Positions 33,737 through 47,484 of a DNA stretch of 53,967 bases are shown here, piece by piece. Position 1 is the stretch's first letter; each line of letters starts with the position of its first letter. The DNA lies in contig NZ_CAKKNT010000012.1 of assembly GCF_918814755.1 (NCBI RefSeq), positions 1 through 53,967 on the forward strand. Direction: 5' to 3'. The translations under genes and the position numbers were made by a program. Under the pieces are notes generated by a model. That model saw only the letters and a list, made by a program, of their open reading frames with translations. It was not told the origin of the DNA and searched no databases. This stretch comes from Periweissella ghanensis. Lineage in GTDB: Bacteria; Bacillota; Bacilli; Lactobacillales; Lactobacillaceae.

Positions 33737-34327
33737 ATGGCACAATTATTTTTCCGTTACGGCGCAATGAATAGTGGTAAGACAATTGAAATTTTGAAAG
33801 TTGCCCATAACTATGAAGAACAAGGGAAATCAGTCATTATTTTAACTAGTGGCTTAGACAATCGGTATGGTGAAGGCTTAGTAGCTTCGCGGATTGGCAT
33901 GTCACGACCAGCCCATCCAATTTTTGCGGATACGGATGTTTTTGCCTTGGTCAACGAATTAAATCAAGGTGCTTATGCCATCTTAGTTGACGAAGCCCAA
34001 TTTTTAACCCGTGAAAATGTCTTGCAATTAACGCGGGTTGTTGATGAGTTAAACATTCCGGTCTTAGCATTTGGGCTTAAAAATGATTTTCAAAATCACT
34101 TATTTGAAGGTTCCGAAGCATTATTAATTTTTGCGGACAAGATTGAAGAAATCAAAACCATTTGCTGGTTCTGTGGTCGTAAAGCAAGTATGAATTTACG
34201 CGTTACTGATGGTAAACCGGTTTATGAAGGTGAACAAGTGCAAATTGGTGGTAATGAAAGTTACTATCCAGTATGTCGCGAACACTATTTCCACCCATTA
34301 CTTGATACAATAGCTGATGAAGATTAA
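33737..34327 (+). CDS. tdk: Thymidine kinase
   Basis: 196 aa type II thymidine kinase for deoxythymidine salvage. P-loop GAMNSGKT lies at residues 9-16, the DEAQF Walker B near residue 89, and the structural zinc site is CWFCGRKA plus CREH near the C-terminus. It heads the tdk-prfA-prmC-tsaC run. A TATAAT at about 33672 is the likely -10. Confidence 0.96.
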   Translation: MAQLFFRYGAMNSGKTIEILKVAHNYEEQGKSVIILTSGLDNRYGEGLVASRIGMSRPAHPIFADTDVFALVNELNQGAYAILVDEAQFLTRENVLQLTRVVDELNIPVLAFGLKNDFQNHLFEGSEALLIFADKIEEIKTICWFCGRKASMNLRVTDGKPVYEGEQVQIGGNESYYPVCREHYFHPLLDTIADED

Positions 34328-34385
34328 TTGGCGTGGGCTTAAAAATACAAAGTAAATGATATGTACTATATAGGAGACAATTTTA

Positions 34386-35471
34386 ATGGATGAGATTTTT
34401 CAAAAATTACAATCAGTAGCAGACCGTTATGATGAAGTTGCTGAAATGCTTAGTGATCCCGCGGTGATTGCTGATACTAATCGTTTTATGGATCTTTCAA
34501 AAGAAGAAGGTTCATTACGTGAAACTAACGAAGTTTACAAGCACTACAAAACCGTTATTGAAACGATTGCTGAAGATGAAGAGATGTTATCAGAAGGTCT
34601 TGATGCTGAATTAGCTGAAATGACTAAAGAAGAATTAAGTGAATTAAAGACTGAAAAAGGTCAACTTGAAGAACAACTTAAAATCTTGCTTTTACCAAAA
34701 GACCCAAACGATGATAAAAATATTATCATGGAAATTCACGGAGCCGCTGGTGGGGATGAAGCCTCATTATTTGCTGGTGACTTGTTAAACATGTACATGC
34801 GTTATGCTGAAAGTCAAGGCTGGAAGACGGAAATTATTGATGAAACAATGACCGAAGTTGGTGGTTACAAGTTGGTTGTAGTGATGATTTCAGGAACTAA
34901 CGTTTACTCTAAGTTGAAGTATGAAAGTGGTGCACACCGGGTACAACGGGTTCCATCAACTGAATCAGCTGGCCGGGTTCACACTTCAACGGCGACAGTT
35001 GGGGTGATGCCTGAATTTGAAGATGTCGAAATCGAAATTGAAGACAAAGACTTACGGGTTGATGTGTTCCGTGCCTCAGGGGCCGGTGGACAACACATTA
35101 ATAAGACCAGTTCAGCCGTGCGGATGACGCACTTGCCAACTGGGATTGTCGTATCAATGCAAGATCAACGTTCACAACAACAAAACCGGGCCAAAGCGTT
35201 ACAAATCATGAAGGCGCGGGTTTACGATCACTTTGCGCAACAAAATGAATCAGCTTATGCTGAAGAACGTAAATCAGCCGTTGGTACTGGGGACCGTTCA
35301 GAACGGATTCGGACTTACAACTACCCACAAAACCGGGTAACTGATCACCGAATCGGCTTAACGTTAAACAAGCTTGACCGCATTGTGAATGGTGAACTTG
35401 GGGATGTGATTGACGCCCTCGTGATTGCCGATCAAACGGCCAAGATGGAAGCGTTGAAAAACAATGCCTAA
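34386..35471 (+). CDS. prfA: Peptide chain release factor 1
   Basis: 361 aa RF1, which reads UAA and UAG. The catalytic GGQ is in [18 protein letters not shown] near residue 231, with the PxT-type specificity loop in the preceding domain (the [14 protein letters not shown] segment). Full length. The stop overlaps the prmC start by 8 nt, coupling the factor with the enzyme that methylates its GGQ glutamine. Confidence 0.98.
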   Translation: MDEIFQKLQSVADRYDEVAEMLSDPAVIADTNRFMDLSKEEGSLRETNEVYKHYKTVIETIAEDEEMLSEGLDAELAEMTKEELSELKTEKGQLEEQLKILLLPKDPNDDKNIIMEIHGAAGGDEASLFAGDLLNMYMRYAESQGWKTEIIDETMTEVGGYKLVVVMISGTNVYSKLKYESGAHRVQRVPSTESAGRVHTSTATVGVMPEFEDVEIEIEDKDLRVDVFRASGAGGQHINKTSSAVRMTHLPTGIVVSMQDQRSQQQNRAKALQIMKARVYDHFAQQNESAYAEERKSAVGTGDRSERIRTYNYPQNRVTDHRIGLTLNKLDRIVNGELGDVIDALVIADQTAKMEALKNNA

Positions 35472-36291
35472 TAATTATTTTGAAGCCCGTCAATGGGCTT
35501 TTTCTTATCTCGCCGAAGCGGATGTTAATTTAATTTTGATGACCCAACATCAATGGACGTATTCTCAATTAATTTTGCATCTTCGTGATAAAATTGAAGA
35601 TTTTGCTGATTTTAAAGCCGCTGTGCTCCGGGTACATGCTGGTGAACCAGTCCAATATGTTTTAGGCTCAGCCCAGTTTTTTGGGCGTGATTTTATGGTC
35701 GATGAGCGGGTGTTAATTCCGCGCCTTGAAACTGAAGAATTAATCGAATTGATTTTAAATGACAATCCAATTACGACCCAAAAGGTGTTAGATATTGGGA
35801 CGGGCTCGGGTGCGATTGCCGTAACTTTAAAAAGTGAACGACCAGAATGGCAAGTGCTGGCAAGTGATATCTCACCGGATGCGTTAGCCGTTGCTAAACA
35901 AAATGCAACGACCAATAATGTCGACTTAGCTTTTACACTAAGTGATGTGTTTGCTAACATTACCGGCACGTATGATATTATTGTGTCTAATCCACCATAT
36001 ATTGCAACTTCTGAAACGGCTATTATGGATCAAAATGTCCTTGAGTACGAACCACATTTAGCCCTTTTTGCGGAAAATGACGGATTAGCAATTTATCAAG
36101 CAATCGCTCAAAATTTGGCCCAGTATTTACTGCCTAATGGCCGGGCATACTTTGAAATTGGCTTGCACCAAGGGCCAACAGTAGCCGCAATAATGCAAGC
36201 TAGTTTACCACAAGCCCAAGTTGATATTATTAAAGATTTAAGTAGCCATGATCGGATGATCCGGGTATTTAACAAACAAGAAAAGGAGTAA
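35464..36291 (+). CDS. prmC: Release factor glutamine methyltransferase PrmC (HemK)
   Basis: 275 aa. It methylates the Gln of the GGQ motif in RF1 and RF2 using SAM. The N-terminal helical domain is followed by the Rossmann fold with [13 protein letters not shown] near residue 109 and the substrate-clamping NPPY in IVSNPPYIA near residue 178. It starts inside the end of prfA. Its own stop codon lies within the AAGGAG-TAA region that also serves as the ribosome site of tsaC. Confidence 0.97.
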   Translation: MPNNYFEARQWAFSYLAEADVNLILMTQHQWTYSQLILHLRDKIEDFADFKAAVLRVHAGEPVQYVLGSAQFFGRDFMVDERVLIPRLETEELIELILNDNPITTQKVLDIGTGSGAIAVTLKSERPEWQVLASDISPDALAVAKQNATTNNVDLAFTLSDVFANITGTYDIIVSNPPYIATSETAIMDQNVLEYEPHLALFAENDGLAIYQAIAQNLAQYLLPNGRAYFEIGLHQGPTVAAIMQASLPQAQVDIIKDLSSHDRMIRVFNKQEKE

Positions 36292-36296
36292 TAATT

Positions 36297-37322
36297 TTGG
36301 AAACCAAAATGTTTAAAACCGCTACAACTGATTTAGCTGCGGCGGCCGAATTAATTAAAAAAGGTCAAGTCGTAGCATTCCCCACGGAAACAGTCTATGG
36401 ACTTGGCGCTGATGCAACGAAGGAGAGTGCGGTTAAAAAAGTTTTTGCTGCTAAAAATCGTCCTTCTGATAACCCATTGATTGTCACCGTGGCCAATGTA
36501 GATATGGTTAAACGTTTTGTATCTGAGATTCCAACAATCGCTGAAAAATTGATTGCTAACTTCTGGCCGGGGTCATTGACAATTATCATGCGTTATAACG
36601 AAGGCGCGTTGTCACCTATTGTGACGGGTGGCTTGCCAACTGTTGCTTTCCGGTTACCAGCTAGCGATGTAACGCGGCAATTAATTGCGCTTGCTGATAC
36701 GCCAATTGTGGGCCCAAGTGCCAATACTTCCGGTAAACCATCGCCAACGACAGCCCAACACGTTTGGCACGATATGCAAGGCAAAATTGCGGGGATTGTT
36801 GATGATGGAGCAACCTCAGTTGGGGTCGAATCAACGGTAATTGATATTACGACGGATGTGCCAACTATTTTACGGCCGGGTGCAGTTACTCAAGAAGCCT
36901 TAGAAGCTGTGATTGGCCCAGTTAATTCAGAACACCGTAAAGTTGGTGCGGATGAAACCCCTAAGGCTCCGGGAATGAAATATCGCCACTATGCACCAGA
37001 TGTCCCAGTTTACATGGTCACGCCGGAAGCATGGCCCGCCGCTATTATTTGGGCCCAACAACAACTGGAACCGGTTGGTATTATGGCTCCGGATGAAGTG
37101 ATTGAAGCTAATCATCTAGCCGGAATGGATTTTGTCTGGTCATTAGGAACCGATGTGACAACGGCTAATGCGAAGCTTTTTGCCGGCTTACGGTACTTTG
37201 ATGAACGTGACGGCGTTGAAACAATCCTCGTGCATCATTTTGCCAATGAAGGGGTTGGGTTAGCTTATAATAACCGCCTCGGTAAAGCATCAAGTGGTCA
37301 ATATTTTGATGCGGACATGTAA
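36297..37322 (+). CDS. tsaC: Threonylcarbamoyl-AMP synthase (Sua5/YwlC type)
   Basis: 341 aa. The N-terminal YrdC domain has GQVVAFPTETVYGLGADA near residue 26, and a C-terminal Sua5 domain follows, as in YwlC. It makes threonylcarbamoyl-AMP for the t6A37 modification of tRNAs. The start is TTG at 36297, 8 nt after AAGGAG. The next Met (36309) is 20 nt from that site, so the TTG start is preferred. It completes the tdk-prfA-prmC-tsaC operon. Confidence 0.95.
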   Translation: METKMFKTATTDLAAAAELIKKGQVVAFPTETVYGLGADATKESAVKKVFAAKNRPSDNPLIVTVANVDMVKRFVSEIPTIAEKLIANFWPGSLTIIMRYNEGALSPIVTGGLPTVAFRLPASDVTRQLIALADTPIVGPSANTSGKPSPTTAQHVWHDMQGKIAGIVDDGATSVGVESTVIDITTDVPTILRPGAVTQEALEAVIGPVNSEHRKVGADETPKAPGMKYRHYAPDVPVYMVTPEAWPAAIIWAQQQLEPVGIMAPDEVIEANHLAGMDFVWSLGTDVTTANAKLFAGLRYFDERDGVETILVHHFANEGVGLAYNNRLGKASSGQYFDADM

Positions 37323-37340
37323 AATTTAATTGTAATTAAT

Positions 37341-37371
37341 CCACCAAAAGAAATTTTGGTGGATTTTTTTG
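37341..37371 (+). terminator. Terminator of the tdk-prfA-prmC-tsaC operon
   Basis: CCACCAAAA pairs with TTTTGGTGG around GAAA and is followed by a run of seven T. It lies between tsaC and glyA, so glyA has its own promoter. Confidence 0.92.
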
Positions 37372-37425
37372 CTTTCTAAATCATTAAAATTTGTTAAAAT
37401 GATAAAAAATAATGAGGTGAAAAAT

Positions 37426-38655
37426 ATGACGTATCAAGAACAAGATCCAACTTTATGGGCGTTAATTCAGCAAGAAGAAGCACGTCAAGCACATAATATT
37501 GAATTGATTGCATCAGAAAATATTGTGTCAGAAGGGGTCCGCCAAGCACAAGGTTCGGTGTTGACGAATAAATATTCCGAAGGGCTACCTGGCGCACGCT
37601 ATTATGGTGGGAATGAAGTCATTGATGCGATTGAAACTTTAGCAATTGAACGTGCTAAAAAGCTTTTTGGTGCTGAATTTGCCAATGTGCAACCATATTC
37701 AGGTTCCCAAGCCAATGCGGCTGTCTATCAGGCATTTTTACAGCCTGGTGATACCGTCTTATCAATGAGCTTGGCCGCTGGTGGGCATGTGACTCATGGT
37801 GGACCGACTAGTTTTTCGGGTCAGTTATATAATTTTGTTCATTACGGTGTTGATCCAACAACTGAGTTATTAGATTATGATGCAGTGTTAGCACAAGCAC
37901 GTAAATACCAACCTAAAATGATTATTGCCGGGGCGTCAGCTTACAGTCGGGTGATTGATTTTAAGCGTTTTCGCGCAATTGCTGATGAAGTCGGCGCACT
38001 GTTAATGGTTGATATGGCGCATATTGCTGGTTTAGTCGCGACCGGTGCGCACCCAAGTCCAATCCCATATGCCGATGTGGTGACTTCAACAACGCATAAA
38101 ACCTTACGTGGCCCCCGTGCCGGCTTGATTTTAGCGCAAGCACAATATGCCGATATTATAAACAAGGCCGTCTTTCCAGGTACTCAAGGTGGCCCCCATG
38201 AACATGCGATTGCCGGGAAAGCGGTTGCCTTTGGTGAAGCTTTACAACCAGAATTTGGACACTACATTGAGCAAGTTTTAAAAAATGCGGCGGCGATGGC
38301 TGATGAATTCACGACGGATGGAACTTTCCGAGTGATTACTGGGGGAACCGATAATCATTTATTAAATATTGATATCACTGCATCTGGGTTAGATGGCCAA
38401 CAAGCGGAAACGCTATTAGATTCAATTGGCATTACGACTAATAAAGAACCAATTCCTAATGAAACCTTGGCGGGAACTTCAGGTATTCGGATTGGGAGTC
38501 CAGCCATTACGACGCGGGGCTTTGATGAACATGCGTCTCGTGCCGTTGTCCGGTTAATGATTGATGTGCTTATGCACCATGATCAAATCACTGCTAATAA
38601 AGAACAGTACCAACAAGCAGTACGCGAATTAACCGGTGCCCATCCGATTAACTGA
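37426..38655 (+). CDS. glyA: Serine hydroxymethyltransferase
   Basis: 409 aa PLP enzyme that converts serine and tetrahydrofolate to glycine and methylene-THF. Signatures are [12 protein letters not shown] near residue 21, the YPGxRYYGG-like [15 protein letters not shown] near 48, and the PLP lysine in [17 protein letters not shown] near 224. GAGGTG lies 7 nt before ATG 37426. A longer in-frame form would begin at 37369 in the T tail of the previous terminator and is rejected. Confidence 0.97.
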   Translation: MTYQEQDPTLWALIQQEEARQAHNIELIASENIVSEGVRQAQGSVLTNKYSEGLPGARYYGGNEVIDAIETLAIERAKKLFGAEFANVQPYSGSQANAAVYQAFLQPGDTVLSMSLAAGGHVTHGGPTSFSGQLYNFVHYGVDPTTELLDYDAVLAQARKYQPKMIIAGASAYSRVIDFKRFRAIADEVGALLMVDMAHIAGLVATGAHPSPIPYADVVTSTTHKTLRGPRAGLILAQAQYADIINKAVFPGTQGGPHEHAIAGKAVAFGEALQPEFGHYIEQVLKNAAAMADEFTTDGTFRVITGGTDNHLLNIDITASGLDGQQAETLLDSIGITTNKEPIPNETLAGTSGIRIGSPAITTRGFDEHASRAVVRLMIDVLMHHDQITANKEQYQQAVRELTGAHPIN

Positions 38656-38783
38656 CAAGCCAAGTTTATTGATAATAAGTAAAAAATAATAAACATTGGG
38701 GTATTATTAGTTAATTTAAGTTTAAACCCTGCCGGCAGTTTGCTATACTTAACATTGATAAAATGAATAGTGAGGTACATACA

Positions 38784-39413
38784 ATGGGTAAGCTTGAAGT
38801 TTTGGATCATCCCTTGATTCAACACAAGATGTCGATTATTCGCGACAAAAAAGTCGGTACAAAAGTCTTTCGTGAAATGGTCAATGAAATTGCGATGTTA
38901 ATGGCATATGACGTAACGCGCGACATGCCATTGGAAGACGTGGAAATTGAAACACCAATTACCACGACGGTTAAAAAGCGTTTGGCAGGTAAAAAGTTGG
39001 CGGTAGTGCCAATTTTACGGGCTGGTCTTGGAATGGTTGACGGGGTTGTTAGCATGATCCCCGCCGCGCGAATTGGTCACATCGGCATGTACCGCGATGA
39101 AGAAACATTACAACCAGTTGAATACTTTGTTAAATTACCTGAAGACATTGATCAACGGGAAGTTTTAATTGTTGATCCAATGTTAGCAACTGGTGGTTCA
39201 GCGAATATGGCAATTGAAGCCCTTAAAAAACGTGGCGCCAAGATTATTAAGTTAGTTGTACTCGTATCAGCACCAGAAGGGGTTAAAGCTGTTCAAGACG
39301 AACACCCGGATGTTGATATTTACACAGCGGCCCTTGATGATGGCTTAAACGAACACGGTTACATTGTTCCAGGCCTTGGTGATGCCGGTGATCGGTTGTT
39401 TGGTACCAAATAA
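38784..39413 (+). CDS. upp: Uracil phosphoribosyltransferase
   Basis: 209 aa, exactly the family size. It converts uracil and PRPP to UMP. The PRPP loop is [18 protein letters not shown] near residue 126, and the uracil-binding C-terminus is [24 protein letters not shown] lies 7 nt before ATG 38784. The gene following, the uracil permease, is under PyrR control, giving a salvage pair. Confidence 0.98.
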   Translation: MGKLEVLDHPLIQHKMSIIRDKKVGTKVFREMVNEIAMLMAYDVTRDMPLEDVEIETPITTTVKKRLAGKKLAVVPILRAGLGMVDGVVSMIPAARIGHIGMYRDEETLQPVEYFVKLPEDIDQREVLIVDPMLATGGSANMAIEALKKRGAKIIKLVVLVSAPEGVKAVQDEHPDVDIYTAALDDGLNEHGYIVPGLGDAGDRLFGTK

Positions 39414-39420
39414 ATAAGTA

Positions 39421-39456
39421 AAAAGTTATCTAATAACATGTTAGATAACTTTTTTG
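39421..39456 (+). terminator. Terminator of upp
   Basis: AAAAGTTATCTAA pairs with TTAGATAACTTTTTT around TAACATG. It lies directly after the upp stop. Confidence 0.92.
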
Positions 39457-39516
39457 TTGCTTTTTAACCAAAATTCTAGTAATATACTTAGTAATAATTT
39501 TATTGTCCTTTAACAT

Positions 39517-39530
39517 TGTCCTGTGAGACA
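39517..39530 (+). promoter_or_regulatory. PyrR-binding hairpin of the pyrP leader
   Basis: TGTC and GACA close a stem around CTGTGA, giving the loop CCTGTGAG that fits the PyrR consensus CCnGnGAG. A terminator follows about 50 nt later. UMP-bound PyrR should stabilise this hairpin and allow termination when pyrimidines are plentiful. Confidence 0.72.
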
Positions 39531-39581
39531 CAGAAGGTTCGTTTATAACTGATTAAGAGTAATTATTTGATTGGCATGATA

Positions 39582-39627
39582 CGACTGTGTTCTGGTACAA
39601 ACTAGGATGCAGTCTTTTTTTATTTTT
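39582..39627 (+). terminator. Attenuator terminator of pyrP
   Basis: GACTGTGTTCTGG pairs, with several G-U pairs, with TAGGATGCAGTC around TACAAAC; a T run follows. The ribosome site of pyrP begins just after it. Confidence 0.75.
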
Positions 39628-39640
39628 TGGAGGAAGAAAA

Positions 39641-40927
39641 ATGGAACAAATGGAGCGCAATGTCGTTTTGGATGTTAACGAGCGACCTAAATTGGGATTG
39701 TGGTTTGGATTATCACTCCAACACATGTTTTCAATGTTTGGTTCAACGGTGTTAGTACCTTTGTTGGTTGGTTTAAACCCTGGGGTGGCCCTTTTTAGTT
39801 CCGGGGTCGGCACGCTATTATATATTTTGATTACAAAAGGGAAGATTCCGGCTTACATGGGATCAAGTTTTGCCTTTATTACCCCAATGTTGGCGTTAAT
39901 GAAAACTGGTGGATATCCAGCGATTGCCCAAGGGATTTGGTCAGTTGGGGCCGTGTACTTAATTGTGGCTTTATTAGTGACGGTGATTGGTTCTGAATGG
40001 ATTAATAAAATCTTGCCACCAGTAGTGGTTGGTCCAATTGTTATGGTAATTGGGTTATCATTAGCAGGTTCAGCGGCGACTAATGCAACGATGTTACACG
40101 TTAGTGCCACTAAGAGTGTTTACGATATTCGGGTGTTCATGGTCGCAATTGCAACTTTATTAATTACAATTGCGTACAATATGTTCTTGAGTAAGTTTCT
40201 TGGTTTAATTCCCATCTTACTTGGAATTGTAACAGGTTACATTATTGCGTGTTTCGCAGGTTTAGTAAATTTTGCTCCAGTTATGGCGGCCCACTGGTTT
40301 GCTTTACCAGCTTTTGATCTTCCATTTGTTAATTACAAACCAACGTTTCAATTAGGTGCAATTTTAGCAATGGCACCATTAGCATTAGTTACGATGACTG
40401 AACACATGGGTCACATCATGGTGCTTAACAAGTTAACAAACCGGGATTTCTTCCAAGATCCAGGTCTCAAGCGCACGTTAGCTGGGGATGGGACTGCCTC
40501 AATTTTTGCGGGGATTTTTGGTGGACCAGCGGTAACTTCATATGGTGAAAACATTGGGGTCTTAGCAATCACGCGTGTGCACTCAGTTTGGGTGCTTGGT
40601 GGTGCAGCTAGTTTTGCCATCTTGTTTGCCTTTGTTGGTAAATTATCAGCTTTGATTCAATCAATTCCGGGAGCAGTTATCGGTGGGATTAGTTTCCTAT
40701 TGTTTGGGGTAATTGCCTCATCTGGTTTACGGATTATCGTGGACAACAAAATTGACTTCAACGTTAAACGTAATTTGATGATTGCTTCAACAATTCTTGT
40801 TATCGGGATTGGTAATGCCTACTTACAACTCGGACAAACCCAATTTTCTGGCCTAGCAGTGGCGACAATTTTAGGGATTATCCTTAATTTGGTATTGCCA
40901 AAGCAAGCTGCGTCCGAAAAAGAGTAA
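39641..40927 (+). CDS. pyrP: Uracil permease (NCS2 family)
   Basis: 428 aa, about 12-14 hydrophobic segments, nucleobase-cation symporter 2 family. Typical segments are LQHMFSMFGSTVLVPLLVGLNP near the start, GTLLYILITKGKIPAYMGSSF near residue 63, and the substrate-binding TMTEHMGHIMVLNKL and NIGVLAITRVHSVWV regions. GGAGG lies 8 nt before ATG 39641. A frame from 39587 lies inside the attenuator and is rejected. It brings in uracil for the upp product. Confidence 0.96.
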   Translation: MEQMERNVVLDVNERPKLGLWFGLSLQHMFSMFGSTVLVPLLVGLNPGVALFSSGVGTLLYILITKGKIPAYMGSSFAFITPMLALMKTGGYPAIAQGIWSVGAVYLIVALLVTVIGSEWINKILPPVVVGPIVMVIGLSLAGSAATNATMLHVSATKSVYDIRVFMVAIATLLITIAYNMFLSKFLGLIPILLGIVTGYIIACFAGLVNFAPVMAAHWFALPAFDLPFVNYKPTFQLGAILAMAPLALVTMTEHMGHIMVLNKLTNRDFFQDPGLKRTLAGDGTASIFAGIFGGPAVTSYGENIGVLAITRVHSVWVLGGAASFAILFAFVGKLSALIQSIPGAVIGGISFLLFGVIASSGLRIIVDNKIDFNVKRNLMIASTILVIGIGNAYLQLGQTQFSGLAVATILGIILNLVLPKQAASEKE

Positions 40928-40960
40928 CGTACAGTTTGCTTAGAAAAATTTAAATATTTG

Positions 40961-40998
40961 ATACGCTATTTTGATTGTAAAAATAGCGTATTTTTTTC
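40961..40998 (+). terminator. Terminator of pyrP
   Basis: ATACGCTATTTT pairs with AAAATAGCGTAT around a short loop and is followed by seven T. Confidence 0.92.
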
Positions 40999-41483
40999 AG
41001 AAAATAATGTAAGTAATGAGTCTTAGGTAATGAGAAAAATGGAAGATAGTAATTAAATCACAAGGTTTAGACAGACCTAAACAAGGAGTGTGAGGTCCCT
41101 AAAATAAAATTTTATGATGTTACAAACCTAATGTTGACCCTTATTCATAACGAAAAGTAAATGACAATTATCATAAGATTATTTGGATATAATTTATAAT
41201 AAATATGGTTAAATATTACGAATTTGTGAAGTTAATAATTTAGTTTTGTAAAATTAAAAAAAATTGAAAACTAAATGAAAACGCTTACTCACTTAGATAT
41301 GTTGATTTATAGGCTTTTGAAGCTGAATTTTATTAAAAAAATATGATTGTATTTTTTATAGCAAAGGAGTAGTATTTGGTTTGTATTTTGAGTAATGATT
41401 ATCACAAGTAACAAAAAACGATAATTTATTTATTACAAAGTATCGGTAAACTAAATTTTGAAGGAGAAAAGAGGTGAATTAGT
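40999..41483 (+). other. Gene-poor AT-rich region upstream of the atp operon
   Basis: About 485 nt without a convincing gene and with unusually high A+T. It holds a short hairpin (GTTTAG/CTAAAC, 41065-41082), the palindrome ATAAAATTTTAT near 41108, a TATAAT near 41188 and a cre-like site at 41276. Small open frames here lack ribosome sites. It probably carries the atp promoter and leader. No atpI gene is present. Confidence 0.5.
41276..41289 (+). promoter_or_regulatory. cre-like site upstream of atpB
   Basis: TGAAAACGCTTACT matches the CcpA consensus TGWAANCGNTNWCA at 13 of 14 positions (last base T, not A). It lies about 200 nt before atpB, so catabolite control of ATP synthase is conceivable. 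Confidence 0.4.
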
Positions 41484-42203
41484 GTGGGTGAAAAAGCTCC
41501 GTTGTTTAACTTTTTAGGACTAACCTTTAACTTAACAAACATTATTTCAATCACGGTTGTTATGTTAATTACGTTTTTCCTAATCTTGTGGTTGTCACGG
41601 CGGCCGCAGATTCGTCCAAGCGGCAGACAAAACGTCCTTGAATGGATTATCGATTTTACAAATAAAATTGTTGAATCTTCATTGCCAAACCGCACGGGGC
41701 AAAATATGCGCGTATTAGCATTTGTACTCTTCATATTTATATTCATCGCCAACCAACTTGGATTAATTTTCCAAGTTAAAATCGGTGAATTTACATTCTT
41801 AAAGAGTCCAACTGCTGATCCAATTGTAACCATGACCTTAGCGATGATCATGATTGTAATGGCTCACTATCTTGGGGTAGCAACACTGGGATTTAAGAAG
41901 TATTTCAAAAACAACTACTTAAGTCCTTACGTATTCTTATTCCCAGTTAACCTTATCGAAGAATTTACAAGCTTCCTGACTTTAGGTTTGCGGTTGTTCG
42001 GTAACATCATGGCTGGTGAAATGTTGCTTAATTTGATTGCTAGTTTTGCATTCTCACATGGAGTATTAACATTTATTCCAGGAATCATTCTAGAAGTCAT
42101 TTGGCAAGGTTTCTCAGTCTTCATCGGTAGTGTGCAAGCATATGTCTTTGTTACACTAGCAATGGTTTATATCTCTGAGAAAACAATAGTTGAAGAACTA
42201 TAA
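41484..42203 (+). CDS. atpB: F1Fo ATP synthase subunit a
   Basis: 239 aa membrane subunit forming the proton half-channels with the c ring. About five to six helices; the essential Arg lies in LTLGLRLFGNIMAGEML near residue 170. The start is a GTG at 41484 set by GAGGTG 8 nt upstream; an overlapping GTG at 41482 is out of frame. First gene of the complete atpBEFHAGDC operon. In lactic acid bacteria this enzyme mainly pumps protons out at the cost of ATP. Confidence 0.95.
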   Translation: MGEKAPLFNFLGLTFNLTNIISITVVMLITFFLILWLSRRPQIRPSGRQNVLEWIIDFTNKIVESSLPNRTGQNMRVLAFVLFIFIFIANQLGLIFQVKIGEFTFLKSPTADPIVTMTLAMIMIVMAHYLGVATLGFKKYFKNNYLSPYVFLFPVNLIEEFTSFLTLGLRLFGNIMAGEMLLNLIASFAFSHGVLTFIPGIILEVIWQGFSVFIGSVQAYVFVTLAMVYISEKTIVEEL

Positions 42204-42213
42204 GCTTATTTAA

Positions 42214-42486
<273 letters not shown>

Positions 42487-42523
42487 GCGGCTTTAAAAAT
42501 TTAGAAGAAAGTGAGGTGGCATA

Positions 42524-43042
42524 ATGTTTTCAGTTGATATTTTAGCAAGTAATCAATTATATTTCGGTGATATGCTCTTTATCTTAGCTTCATTTGCACT
42601 TTTACTAGTCCTAGTAAGAATATTTGCTTGGGGTCCGGTAACTAAGATGATGCAAGAACGGGCTGATAAAATCGCCGCAGATATTGATTCGGCTGAAGAT
42701 GCCCGTAAAGAAGCCGAAGACTTGGTAGCTAAGCGGCAAGAACAATTGAAGGCTTCACGTCAAGAAGCAACCACAATTGTATCTGATGCCAAGAACCAAG
42801 GTAATGAACAACGCCAAGCAATTATTGATAAAGCACAGGCTGATGCAAGTTCACTTAAAGTTTCAGCGCAAGCCGAAATTGAACAAGCTCGCCGCGATGC
42901 TTTAGCTAGTGTTCAAAATGAAGTTGCCGATTTATCTGTTCAAATCGCAACCAAGATTATTCAAAAAGAATTAAAGTTGGATGATCAAAAAGCGTTAATC
43001 GACTCTTATATCGAAGGGTTAGGTGCGCACAATGAAGCTTAA
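42524..43042 (+). CDS. atpF: F1Fo ATP synthase subunit b
   Basis: 172 aa. One N-terminal membrane helix (residues 15-34) followed by a long charged helix rich in Ala, Glu, Gln and Lys, typical of the peripheral stalk dimer. GAGGTG precedes the ATG. It overlaps atpH by 11 nt. Confidence 0.95.
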   Translation: MFSVDILASNQLYFGDMLFILASFALLLVLVRIFAWGPVTKMMQERADKIAADIDSAEDARKEAEDLVAKRQEQLKASRQEATTIVSDAKNQGNEQRQAIIDKAQADASSLKVSAQAEIEQARRDALASVQNEVADLSVQIATKIIQKELKLDDQKALIDSYIEGLGAHNEA

Positions 43043-43574
43043 TTCACTAACGTTAGCTAAACGTTATTCACGGGCCTTATTTGAATTAGCCAGTGATAAT
43101 AATGAATTAGAACTTGTAACAAATGATTTAAACGCGATTCACGAAATTTTTGTAAGTAATCCGGCTTACGTTCAAGATTTAGCGAGCCCAAGCTTGCCAA
43201 GTTCAGCGAAGCAAGCCATTATTAATACGCTTAAACAAGATGCCCATCCGTTGGTGGCAAATTTTATTCAAATGATTTTTGAATATCAACATCTTGATGC
43301 AGTCGTGTTGATTATTGAATACTTTAATCGATTAGTGAATGATAAAAATAAAATTGTGCATGCTAACGCGACCACAGCAGTTGAACTTTCAACTGACCAA
43401 AAAGATCAATTAGCAGCACGCTTAGCCCAACATCTCGGTGCTAATAAAGTGGTTTTAGATACGACAATTGATCCTGATATTATCGCAGGGGTGATTGTGC
43501 GAGCTGACGGCAAGATTATTGACGGTAGCTTAGCAACTAAAATTGCTAAAATTCGCCAGATGTTGGTCAAATAA
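43032..43574 (+). CDS. atpH: F1Fo ATP synthase subunit delta
   Basis: 180 aa, the OSCP/delta subunit linking the peripheral stalk to F1. The N-terminal LTLAKRYSRALFELA and the C-terminal GVIVRADGKIIDGSLATKI are family signatures. ATG 43032 is preferred with AGGTG 6 nt upstream; an in-frame GTG at 43023 would add three residues. It starts inside atpF. Confidence 0.94.
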   Translation: MKLNSLTLAKRYSRALFELASDNNELELVTNDLNAIHEIFVSNPAYVQDLASPSLPSSAKQAIINTLKQDAHPLVANFIQMIFEYQHLDAVVLIIEYFNRLVNDKNKIVHANATTAVELSTDQKDQLAARLAQHLGANKVVLDTTIDPDIIAGVIVRADGKIIDGSLATKIAKIRQMLVK

Positions 43575-43580
43575 ACATGA

Positions 43581-45110
<1,530 letters not shown>

Positions 45111-45142
45111 AGCAAATTGAAATTTGAGGAAGGAGAAATAGC

Positions 45143-46036
45143 ATGCCAGCATCTTTACAAGATATTCAACGACGGATTACGTCGACTAAGAAAACTGGTC
45201 AAATTACCGGGGCGATGCAAATGGTATCAACTGCAAAGTTGAGTCAAATTCAACGTCATACGGCGGGATATCAAGCCTATGTAACACACGTTAAAGCGGT
45301 GGTAGCCCACTTGGCACAAGCCCATGTATTAGCTAATGCCCAAGGGGAACTACTTGAAGTTCGCCCTATCAACAAAACGGGTATTCTGGTGGTAACGTCT
45401 GATCGGGGCTTAGTGGGAAGTTATAATAGTACGGTATTAAAACAAACCTTGGATTTAATTGCTAAAAAGCATTTGACACCTGCCAATACAGAAATTTTGG
45501 CGGTCGGGGGCGTTGGAGCTGATTTCTTTAAGAAACGTGGTTTCAATGTTACCTATGAATACCGTGGTGTTAGTGATGTTCCCCAATTCATGGAAATTCG
45601 TGAAATTGTGAAAGCTGTTATTGCAATGTTTGCCAGTGATGTTTTTGATGAATTAACAATTGCCTACAATCACTTTGTTAATCGGATTTCAAATGAATAC
45701 CGAGTGATGCCAATGTTGCCAATTACAGAAGATACGCTTCAAATTCATGCTGAACAAACTGGTGAGACAGCTTCGCTTGCGAGCTATGAAATGGATCCAT
45801 CACCAGAAGCAATTTTAAAAGCAGTGTTACCCCAATATGTTGAGGCAATGCTTTACGGCGCCATTTTAGATGCCAAAACAGCTGAACATGCCGCGAGTGC
45901 TAATGCCATGCGTTCAGCAACTGACAATGCCAAGGATGTTATTAGTAGTCTTGAACTACAATTTAACCGTGCACGGCAAGCAGCGATTACCACGGAAATT
46001 ACTGAAATTACCGGTGGGATGGCTGCATTAGATTAA
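45143..46036 (+). CDS. atpG: F1Fo ATP synthase subunit gamma
   Basis: 297 aa. Central stalk coiled coil formed by the termini: [20 protein letters not shown] at the start and [19 protein letters not shown] at the end, the latter being the family signature. Rotates within alpha3beta3. Normal length. Confidence 0.97.
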   Translation: MPASLQDIQRRITSTKKTGQITGAMQMVSTAKLSQIQRHTAGYQAYVTHVKAVVAHLAQAHVLANAQGELLEVRPINKTGILVVTSDRGLVGSYNSTVLKQTLDLIAKKHLTPANTEILAVGGVGADFFKKRGFNVTYEYRGVSDVPQFMEIREIVKAVIAMFASDVFDELTIAYNHFVNRISNEYRVMPMLPITEDTLQIHAEQTGETASLASYEMDPSPEAILKAVLPQYVEAMLYGAILDAKTAEHAASANAMRSATDNAKDVISSLELQFNRARQAAITTEITEITGGMAALD

Positions 46037-46039
46037 TAA

Positions 46040-47473
<1,434 letters not shown>

Positions 47474-47484
47474 GGAGGCTTTCA

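Noticed and set aside
41275-41347. 23-codon frame from ATG 41275 upstream of atpB
   Set aside because: No ribosome binding site, low-complexity AT-rich sequence, and no family likeness.
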